DNA of 64,000 bases from Enchytraeus crypticus (taxonomy: Eukaryota > Annelida > Clitellata > Enchytraeida > Enchytraeidae): NCBI GenBank assembly GCA_905160935.1, contig CAJHZI010000822.1, positions 270,001 to 334,000 of the forward strand, in the 5' to 3' direction. The notes under the pieces were generated by a model. It searched no databases. It worked only from the letters and a program-made list of their open reading frames with translations, and was not told where the DNA came from. Positions 56,464-64,000 of this stretch are shown here, piece after piece (within the stretch, counting starts at the first letter, position 1; each line of letters begins with the position of its first letter). Both the position numbers and the translations under genes were made by a program.

Positions 56464-58413
56464 TCACATCACACTGGGGCGGTGCCACCGCAGATGGGAG
56501 GCTAAATTGGCAGATGAGGTGAAGGTTTTACTGCAAGGTCTACATCTGTAGATATCTCGTTTGATGGCCATACAGTTGTGCTCTGCTAGCTTAAAGGCGT
56601 CCTCGAAAAGAACATGACAGAGGCGACACACGTAGGCTCCGAGGTGGTTCTCTATCTCCTGCAGTCTCGCTTTAGCCTCGGGTGTGCCCAGCGACCCTAG
56701 CTGGTCGGGCTTGTCCAGAGCTGGTTTTCTTTTCTTCGACGTTTTTTTGTTTGTGTTCTCTACTACAGATTTGCAGGTGTTGTCGCTGCTACTGTTGTTG
56801 CTGTTGCTGTTTTTGTTATTGATGATGCTGTTGTTGCTGTTGTTGTTGAAGAGGTTGAAGTTGATTTTGTCCTCACAAGGTGTTGAGAAGAGAGGAGGGT
56901 ATTTGAACATCTGATCGACGGGTTGAAGGTGGGATAACCAAGTCGTTTCACTGTTTGGCATCGTTGCGTTGTACTTCTTCAAGTACTGGTTTGTGTTATC
57001 CCAGATGTTAACAGGCTCATTTAAGTTAATACAGCTGCTATTGTGGCTGTTAACCCGCTTATTTAAGCTACTCCAGCTGTTAGTGTAGCTCTTAACCTGC
57101 ATATTTAAGTTACAGCAGCTGTTAGTGTAGCTGTTAACACGTTTATTTAAGCTACAAAAGCTGTTAGAGCAGCTGTTAACATGTTTATTTAAGATAGTGC
57201 AGCTGTTAGCATGCCTATTTAAATTATTACAGCTGTTAGTGCAGCTGTTATTGATGCCATAGTGACGATTAGTGAAGAGGTCATTATTAAGCATCCAGCT
57301 GTTATCTATGTATCTGCTGCTGTCGTAGCTGTTATCTGTACAACAGTTATTTATAGAGTTACTAGTCAAGCTGTTAACATTAACATCACAGCTGTTAGTA
57401 ATCAAATCACAGCTGTTAGTATTAACATCACAGCTGTTAGTATTAACATCACAGCTGTTAGTGTTAGCATCACAGCTGTTAGTATTAACATCACAGATGT
57501 TAATGTTAACATCACAGCTGTTAGTGTTAACATCACAGCTGTTATTACTAATATCACAGCTGTTAATGCTCGCTTCGCAGCTGTTAGAACCTCTCAAAGA
57601 ATATTCTCTAGCTCTAGAGCAGCTGTTAGTTAAACATGTTATTTGAAATGAATCCTTAACTAAGCTAATGCTATCATAACAGCCGTTAGCATCTGGATTA
57701 GTTTCAGCTAAGCAGCTATTAACAGCTGGACTAGAGCCAGCTGAGCAGCAGCTCGCAGCTGGGCTAGTGTCAGCCGAGCAGCTGTTAACAGCTGGGCTAA
57801 TAGTTGAGCAGATGCTGTAGGCAGCTGTTCCGCTGTTATCTGCACTGTAGCTGTAAAAGATATTAGACTGACAGCTGCTAGACTGACAGCTGCTAGGCTG
57901 ACAGCTGCTAGACTGACAGCTGCTAGACTGACAGCTGCTAGACTGACAGCTGCTAGACTGACAGCCGTTAGACTGACAGCTGCTAGACTGACAGCTGTTA
58001 GACTGACAGCTGTTAGACTGACAGCTGCTAGACTGACAGCTGTTAGACTGACAGCTGCTAGACTGACAGCTATTAGACTCACAGCTGTTAGACTGACAGC
58101 TGCTAGACTGACAGCTATTAGACTGACAGCTGTTAGACTGACAGCTGCTAGACTGACAGCTGTTAGACTGACAGCTGCTAGACTGACAGCTGTTAGACTG
58201 ACAAGTGCTAGTGTGGCAGATAACTGAGTAGTGTAGATCTTCGACATCTCGTGGCCTATATCTCGTCGAACAGCTGATCTCATCGTCACGTGACATCTCC
58301 AAGTCTCTCAGTCCAACATCACGTGGCCTCGTCATCTCCTCACAATCAGCTGATGATCCGAGAATTAGATCTTCTGTTAACTGCACGCGTTTTATCAGAA
58401 AGACACGCGGCAT
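56464..58413 (-). CDS. INSM/Nerfin-like SNAG zinc-finger transcription factor
   Basis: Probable nuclear repressor of the INSM family. The N terminus MPRVFLIKR matches the SNAG motif MPRSFLVKR that binds LSD1/CoREST. A 649-codon single exon. Residues 70-190 are about 25 pentapeptides of the NSCQS/SSCQS type. Residues 270-350 are NSCDVNT-type repeats, and 370-450 NSCTNLNKHV-type repeats. Low-complexity Asn/Ser follows, then KKRKPALDKP. The only fingers are at 590-645: LGAYVCRLCHVLFEDAFKL..HNC (C2HC type) and YRCRPCSKTFTSSANLASHL..H. This pair, with LxEHxC and SANLASHxRWHxP, matches the first two INSM1 fingers. Vertebrate INSM1 has five fingers, fly Nerfin-1 three; here the frame stops after two, next to a SINE. 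A missing exon or truncation is possible. CCCCA|GTGTGA could be a donor. Confidence 0.8.
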   Translation of the reverse strand: MPRVFLIKRVQLTEDLILGSSADCEEMTRPRDVGLRDLEMSRDDEISCSTRYRPRDVEDLHYSVICHTSTCQSNSCQSSSCQSNSCQSSSCQSNSCQSNSCQSSSCQSNSCESNSCQSSSCQSNSCQSSSCQSNSCQSNSCQSSSCQSNGCQSSSCQSSSCQSSSCQSSSCQPSSCQSSSCQSNIFYSYSADNSGTAAYSICSTISPAVNSCSADTSPAASCCSAGSSPAVNSCLAETNPDANGCYDSISLVKDSFQITCLTNSCSRAREYSLRGSNSCEASINSCDISNNSCDVNTNSCDVNINICDVNTNSCDANTNSCDVNTNSCDVNTNSCDLITNSCDVNVNSLTSNSINNCCTDNSYDSSRYIDNSWMLNNDLFTNRHYGINNSCTNSCNNLNRHANSCTILNKHVNSCSNSFCSLNKRVNSYTNSCCNLNMQVKSYTNSWSSLNKRVNSHNSSCINLNEPVNIWDNTNQYLKKYNATMPNSETTWLSHLQPVDQMFKYPPLFSTPCEDKINFNLFNNNSNNSIINNKNSNSNNSSSDNTCKSVVENTNKKTSKKRKPALDKPDQLGSLGTPEAKARLQEIENHLGAYVCRLCHVLFEDAFKLAEHNCMAIKRDIYRCRPCSKTFTSSANLASHLRWHRPSVM

Positions 58414-58424
58414 ATCGAAGACTC

Positions 58425-58540
58425 GGAACGGTGAAGTGGTTCAGTGCTTGTCTGTGAAGATAGCAGGCTGGGGTTCGATTCCTGCTGAAGTTCTGAGAGT
58501 AGGTGCAATGGAATATGACTTGTCCAAAACTTTCTCGATA
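58425..58540 (+). mobile_element. tRNA-like SINE remnant near the INSM-like start
   Basis: GGTGAAGTGGTTCAGTGC and GGGGTTCGATTCCTGC give box A and B order, followed by GAGAGTAGGTGCAATGG. It overlaps the presumed 5' UTR or promoter of the minus-strand gene. Confidence 0.5.
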
Positions 58541-58969
58541 GATCTTGACAGTCAAAGTTAGATTGAGTTGTAACTGATGACCCAGCAAGACGATTATTAA
58601 GTGAAATATATCAGTGAATCATACAGAAATGTTTAGTGTATCGGCTGGTCCAATGGGGCAGCTCAGCTGTAGATCTATAGCAATTATGAAACATATGAAG
58701 TCGATGGCGATACTGCAGGCTTCACGTCACGTGACGTCTTGTTGTTGTTGTTTCTGCTGTATTCGTTGTAGTTATTGTTGCCGTTGTCGTCGTTGTTGTT
58801 GTTGTTGCTGTCGTTGTTGTAGTTGCTGTTGTTGCTCTTGTTGTTGTTAGCGTTGTTGTTGTTTTATTTAGAGATATAGGTCAAACTGATCAGCTTAATG
58901 TCGCTGTACATTTAGTCTTTAAGATCTTGTGGCATAACAATACGAAAATGGCTGCAATTAAAAGGCTAG

Positions 58970-59090
58970 AGTTATTAGGCCTAATGAATTAATAGGCTAG
59001 AGTTATTAGACCTAATGAATTAATAGGCTAGAGTTATTAGGCCTAATGAATTAATAGGCTAGAGTTATTAGGCCTAATGAACAACTATAT
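58970..59090. repeat. 32-bp tandem repeat
   Basis: Four units of GGCTAGAGTTATTAGGCCTA plus ATGAATTAATA. Confidence 0.9.
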
Positions 59091-59169
59091 TAGTATAATA
59101 TAATGCTACACATTATATCTGAGATAAGTATTTCTATTGTTACTAGCAATACATTATTACCTGTGTTGC

Positions 59170-59370
59170 ATTCGGGTTGCATAAGAATAAACCCACCGTA
59201 GACTGCACATGTCGTAAAAGGCGACAAAGCAGTAAGAACAAAACAATGTCAGAAGGGGATTGGGTTAACGAGCGCCAAGGCCCCAGATATTGCTAAGAAC
59301 TTGTCCAATACGAATGAAACGTTTATCCCGACCCCAGTTAAACTTGGATTCAATTGGTGAATGACGATGG
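59170..59370 (-). mobile_element. Repeat family B
   Basis: Reverse copy: GCACATGTCGTAAAAGGCGA, TCAGAAGGGGATTGGGTTAA and CCCGACCCCAGTTAAACTTG. Confidence 0.65.
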
Positions 59371-59539
59371 TGCTTTTAGAAAAATATTATAGACTTTTAT
59401 TTCCAATTAGAAATCATGTCTGTCAAAGATCTGACAATTATACAACTCTGCAGTATGAAAGCGGACGTCAAACTAATAGTATTTTAATATAAGATATGAT
59501 AGTAAATAGAAATTAATTATCTTCTTTTTCTATTATTCT

Positions 59540-59620
59540 TCTAGTGCACTGCCTAACGGAAGATCCATGGCATATAACTCTTCCAACCAATTCTATCTTC
59601 AGCGTTCCTTTTCATCTCTT
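59540..59620 (+). mobile_element. Repeat family D
   Basis: TCTAGTGCACTGCCTAACGG, then AAGATCCATGGCATATAACT. The same subtype as the partial copy at 7862-7915. Confidence 0.65.
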
Positions 59621-59894
59621 CTAGTTAATTTGTTATTTGATTTGTTAACAGATTTGTTATTATGAATTTATTATATTAATTATAATTGTATAAAAGTTAT
59701 GTTTACAAATAATTTGTTGACTCATTCTTGAATTATAGCGTTTTTAACAATTTGAACCGCTATGCTATATTTAAATTAAACTACATTATGGCAGCTAGTA
59801 TAAAGAGGCAATTAATATAAATAGTTTTTATGAATTGATTATTGATTTTGAGTTATTGTTTTAATACCTACGATGTAATCTACTTGCAATCGAT

Positions 59895-60060
59895 CTAATT
59901 ACATTATAGTCTACATGTAATCTATGTGTAATCTACATATAATCTCTGTAATCTATGTGTAATCTACATGTAATCTCTGTAATCTATGTGTAATCTACAT
60001 GTAATCTCTACATATAATCTACACGTAATCTATATGTAATCTAAATATTACCTACATGCA
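59895..60060. repeat. TGTAATCTACATG array
   Basis: Irregular 10-25-bp units of CTACATGTAATCT and CTATGTGTAATCT. Confidence 0.85.
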
Positions 60061-60904
60061 ATCGCTCTATTTGAACTAAAGTTTTATCTAGTACAATCCT
60101 GATAGACTTTCCAACAGTTTCCCCGCATCAATGAGATATCAGGGACGACCTCAGTCATTTATATAGCGAACATCTAAATCATTGTCAGAGACATTATCTC
60201 TTCATTTCTCTTAATCGCTTGAATGATTGATGGCTGGAGAAAAGTTACGTTGAAGATGCGAAACTAAACTCTCTGATAATCGTTGAAGAAAGATGCGGTT
60301 ATATGCCCCCCCTCCCCCGTTCATGCAGTAGTTTCAGAATAGTTAGAGACTCTGTAGAGAAGTTGCTCTAGAAGCTCAAGGTCCGGAGTTCAAGTTTCAC
60401 TGAAGAGCTGAGCATTGAATTTTATTGAATGCATTTAATTGATTCGATTAAATTATTTTAATTTAATTTTAGCTAAATTGATTTGATTTCATCAATTTAA
60501 AAATAATTGATTTGATGTCATTGTTATAGATCAAATTCGGTTGATTTAATTTATTTGATTTAACTGATTTGTTTGAATTAATATAGGCATTTGTATGGCC
60601 TTCATTGTTTTGTTTCATTCTTGTAAGTCAATGCAATTTAGAACAAGAAAGCAAAGGAAAACTAAAGTATGTGAATATTTCGTTGAATCACGTACATACT
60701 TCATATTGAGTACGCAGTGTTTTAAAAGCGACCCTCCCTGCTTAATGTCACAGTGGTGCCGCTAGAACAGCTGCTACAGCTGTTGCTGCTGCAGCAGCTG
60801 TGTAATTATTTAAAAGGATCCACAAGATGGAACTGTTTCCACTTCCGTTTTGATTCCGACATTAAACTCTGACAGCCAAAAGTTTTCATTTACCAAGACT
60901 TGAG

Positions 60905-60910
60905 TGAGGG

Positions 60911-60969
<59 letters not shown>

Positions 60970-61063
60970 TGAGATAGAGCGAGTAAGAGAGAGAGAGAGA
61001 GAGCGAGCGAGGGAGAGAGAGAGCGAGTGAGAGAGATAGAGAGAAGCAGAAAGAAAGAGAGCG

Positions 61064-61099
<36 letters not shown>

Positions 61100-61290
61100 T
61101 GAAAGAGAGAGAGAGAGTGAGAGAGAGAGAAAGAGAAGCAGAGAGAACGAGAGCGATCGAGAGAGAGAGAGAGAGAGAATGAGTGAGAGAGCGAGTGAGA
61201 GAGAGACAGAGAGAGAGAGAGATATATATATACAGATAGATAGAGAGAGAGAGAAGCAGAGAGAATGCGAGCGAGAGAGAGAGTAAGCGT
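60905..61290. repeat. (GA)n array
   Basis: GA runs with GCGAGTGA and GAAGCAGAGAGAA interruptions. Confidence 0.9.
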
Positions 61291-61554
61291 GACAGTGAGT
61301 ACAAGAGTAAACAACTAGACTATGAATAAGCGCCTAGGAAAATGTGCCTTGGACTGGATCTGCCGATGTATGAAAGACTAGATCAAAAGAGCAAGATAAA
61401 TTTAGACTGAAGAATTTACGGCTACACTGGTCGCTGGTGATCTCTTTGAGAATGGTATCCGTTGTTAGGGTGGTCTTAGGCTCTTATCAATTAACTGCAA
61501 CGAATGCTCAGCAGAGTTTCAAGACTATTAAAATTTCAAATACGAGAATCTGAG

Positions 61555-61930
61555 AGGACAGCTGTTGTAAGCTATGCACAGTGTACATTATCAGCTGGGC
61601 AGCAGCTGAACAGCAGGGGAGCAGCAGCTGAATAGCAGCTTAACAGCAGCTGAATAGCAGCTGAGCAGCAGCTGGGCAGCAGCTGAACAGCAGCTGAGCA
61701 GCAGCTGAGCAGTAGTCAATAGCAGCTGAGCAGCAGCTGAGTAGCAGCTGAACAGCAGCTGGGTAGCGGCTGAACAGCAGCTGAACAGCAACTGAGTAGC
61801 AGCAGGACAGCAGCTGAATAACAGCTGAGCAGCAGCTGAATATTAGCTGGGCAGCAGCTGAATAGCAGCTGAGCATCTGCTAAGTAGCAGCTGGGCAGTA
61901 GCTTGATATCAGTTTAGCAGCAGCTGTAGA
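61555..61930. repeat. CAGCTG E-box minisatellite
   Basis: Irregular 9-12-bp units of AGCAGCTGA giving about 22 CAGCTG palindromes by hand count. It lies 3.1-3.5 kb upstream of the INSM-like gene. Confidence 0.9.
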
Positions 61931-62614
61931 TTGATCAATGAGACTTTATTGGACGCTTGGTTTGAATTTTATTCGCTACTCATGAATTTTTCAAAGCATT
62001 CGTTTGATGATTTTTATCTATTGTTAAAGTCGAGAGATGAAATTCAGTTTTGAACGGCCGATAAATTTCGAGAACATTTAACTTCTGATTCGAAATTTCT
62101 GTTAGAATTTAAACAACTTCATAAAAGTCGCGCCATTTAACCAAACTAACCATTTCTTTAAGTGTAAAAATTCTACCTTCGTCAGTACGAAGGTAGAATT
62201 AGTATGAATGTAGTTTACATGCATTTTAGATTACGCATTTAACTACGTCTTGTTGTTTTCTTCAAATATGGCCGACACTGGATATCTGGTAGAATATAGG
62301 AACCAGGTTGAGATGCGCTTTGAGCGTCCACAATGTTTACATAGTCAATGGCCTCCTTACCGGCTTACCAACTCAACTGCTCTTATTTGTCTAAATGTCG
62401 CTTTATCTCACTCTTACTGTCTCCCTAGATGTCTCTGCTTGTAGCACTGCCTAGAGGTCGAGGTGATATGACGTTTAGAAGTGGTGCAGTCGAGAAATTT
62501 TCAAATTTTAGCGAAGAAAACCGGTAAATTTTCATTCTATTGTTATTCTTTAGCTTCTATTTGGTGCTACCTATCTGTTTATTTTATGCTTAATCGTTTC
62601 GTTACCATAGCATA

Positions 62615-62745
62615 ACAACAATTAGAGTGCTTCAGTTATCAATGACAACCTAAAGCACTATTGAGAAAATCAAGCCGGGGAGCAAAAAGAAGGTCCAAAA
62701 ATGATGCAAATTTCAAAACCCTGAAAATCAGTCCAAAGTACCCTA
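62615..62745 (-). mobile_element. Non-LTR 3' end, family C
   Basis: Reverse solo 3' UTR: TTAGAGTGCTTCAGTTATCA, CAAGCCGGGGAGCAAAAAGA. Confidence 0.75.
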
Positions 62746-62749
62746 TTGA

Positions 62750-62990
62750 TTTATTGATTTGATTGTGTGATAGATTGAATCAATGATTGCTTGACTGACT
62801 GCCTGACTGACTAACTGACTGACTTACCCATCGATTGATTGATTGTGTAACTGACTCTACGAATTGGTTGACAGACTGACTGATTGACTCATTATTTCAT
62901 TGCCTGACTGACTAGCTGACTGACTGACACATTGATTGATTAATTGACTGACTGACTGACAGATTGACTGATTGATTGATAGATTGGCAG
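62750..62990 (+). repeat. (TTGA)n / GACTGACTGA tract
   Basis: Degenerate tract ending directly at a coding-like fragment (62995). Confidence 0.85.
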
Positions 62991-62994
62991 CTGC

Positions 62995-63090
62995 AGCGCA
63001 GTCATGGCCTCAGCCACGATGTGATGGAAAGACTTGATCTCCGTCTCGCTCAGCTTGAGCTTGTCTCGCTCAGCAAGAAAACTTAACTAA
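62995..63090 (-). pseudogene. Orphan coding-like fragment
   Basis: On the minus strand one frame reads FLAERDKLKLSETEIKSFHH then IVAEAMTALQLP. It starts after a TTAAG or GCTGAG that could be an acceptor and ends in the (TTGA)n tract without a donor. The form is that of the partial exon copies elsewhere in this window, so the true exon may lie outside. Family not recognised. Confidence 0.35.
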
Positions 63091-63130
63091 ACTACTTTCT
63101 CTAATTGTTCGTTACACAAACTCTAGATTC

Positions 63131-63380
63131 ATCATCATCATTATCATCTTCCCATAAATCCCAGTTTAACCAGGGTCGGGATAGAATAGACTTTCTCCAG
63201 TCAAGTTTATCTATTCGTTTAAGTTTTTTGTAGCAATTTCTGGAGCCTAAGCGCTCACCAACCGAATGCCTTTTCTGTCGTTGGTTTGGATCTAGTTTTT
63301 ATGTCGCCTTCTACGACACGTGCCTATTTACACGGTTGATCTATTCTTCAAGCAACCCGGACACAACACGGGGACACAGC
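63131..63380 (+). mobile_element. Repeat family B
   Basis: Well-preserved copy: CATCTTCCCATAAATCCCAG, TTTAACCAGGGTCGGGATAG, GAGCCTAAGCGCTCACC and CGGACACAACACGGGGACA. Confidence 0.7.
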
Positions 63381-63434
63381 ACAAACTTTAGATTAACTGG
63401 AGATAATCCTTTCAAGAATTGATTGATTTATTCG

Positions 63435-63525
63435 TCAGCATAGCCCGATTACTCATCAGCAACGAGCTCGGCTGAGGATTGAACCCAGGACCTCTCGAGC
63501 TCCTAGCCACGTCGAGCCGTTATCT
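63435..63525 (-). mobile_element. tRNA-like SINE remnant
   Basis: On the minus strand: AACGGCTCGACGTGGCTAGG, AGCTCGAGAGGTCCTGGG, TTCAATCCTC. This gives box A and B order without a foldable tRNA. Confidence 0.5.
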
Positions 63526-64000
63526 TTTCTTAGAATATCTCAACTGGACAAAGCATTGCCACTCATCAAGACCACGTGAGCAAACAATCGTTTAGTCATC
63601 TTCCATGTGAATCAGTACTGGAATATCCTTTTCATCTGTATAAATCAGGAATATGGAATCTCAAATAGATGACCGTTGCTTTCCTAAGAAGCAAAGTTAA
63701 CGCAATTTCCAAAAAAATTATTGAAGCTTTTCCTGCTTTTTAATTTAACATAGTTTTCTTAGACAAATATGATCAATCCATATTTGGGTCACTTCGTGGT
63801 CAGTCAGTCGATCAATAAATCATTTAATCAATCAATTTCATTAATCCGTGAATCAATGTCTAGACACTATACATGTATTTAACTTCTCAATCAATTTCAT
63901 CAGCAATATTTAAATCCGTGGTCGTTCTAATCGATATAAGCCACGCCTCCGCCCACAATCGCATCTCGGTATAATCAGTTGATTGACAGCTGTCACGTGT

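Larger units (their letters stand above)
58541..62990. other. Upstream flank of the INSM-like gene
   Basis: No gene recognised. Contains GTT-rich repeats (58738-58862), a 32-bp repeat, retroelement fragments, a GA array, a CAGCTG array and (TTGA)n, listed separately. Confidence 0.65.

Noticed and set aside
57708-58289. 193-codon minus-strand frame of SLTAVSLAAV repeats
   Set aside because: It is the shifted frame of the 15-bp repeat in the SNAG zinc-finger gene. The frame with the SNAG motif and zinc fingers is the real one.

Overview
This is a gene-bearing window from an animal nuclear genome, most likely a marine-type invertebrate. The genes are split by GT-AG introns, the intergenic DNA is AT-rich, and it is crowded with tRNA-derived SINE-like repeats, 5'-truncated non-LTR retrotransposons and microsatellites. 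The proteins are typical of bilaterians: SETDB1/eggless, ARL1, GLYR1/NPAC, PSMC6 and an INSM/Nerfin-like SNAG zinc-finger protein. I cannot name the species or phylum from the sequence.

Layout. 602-18766 (+): the 3' part of a SETDB1-type H3K9 methyltransferase (16 exons traced, with Tudor exons presumably off the left edge), including one 3.66-kb exon inside the split SET domain. 18767-23980: repeats only. 23981-27193 (+): complete ARL1 (5 exons, 180 aa). 27194-39380: mostly repeats, plus a small secreted-protein exon on the minus strand (30982-31299) and a GC-richer unrecognised block (37291-38640) with a 90-bp hairpin array. 39381-42814 (+): complete GLYR1/NPAC (5 exons, 539 aa). 44769-54573 (+): complete PSMC6/Rpt4 (12 exons, 410 aa). 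56464-58413 (-): a single-exon SNAG/C2H2 protein of INSM type. 58414-64000: repeats, tRNA-like SINE remnants and one orphan coding-like fragment. Three of the five recognised genes act on chromatin, but nothing suggests co-regulation and I see no operon.

The most unusual signal is shared by all four multi-exon genes. Short copies of exon edges lie in tandem beside the true exon, separated by (TTGA)n or (TTG)n. Each copy carries its splice site and the first 16-65 nt of the exon (or the exon end plus donor), then breaks straight back into the microsatellite. I find such copies at about 17 exons. In the clearest six, about 22 of 31 codon differences from the true exon are synonymous. Two genes (SETDB1 and GLYR1) also have tandem arrays built from their own last codons and stop codon. 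About half of the 35 introns end in a (TTGA)n tract that is a tandem array of matches to the branch-point consensus yUnAy; two of those introns start with the complementary (AATC)n. This is either a real mode of splice-site duplication driven by repeats or a haplotype assembly artefact. Long reads and RNA-seq would decide.
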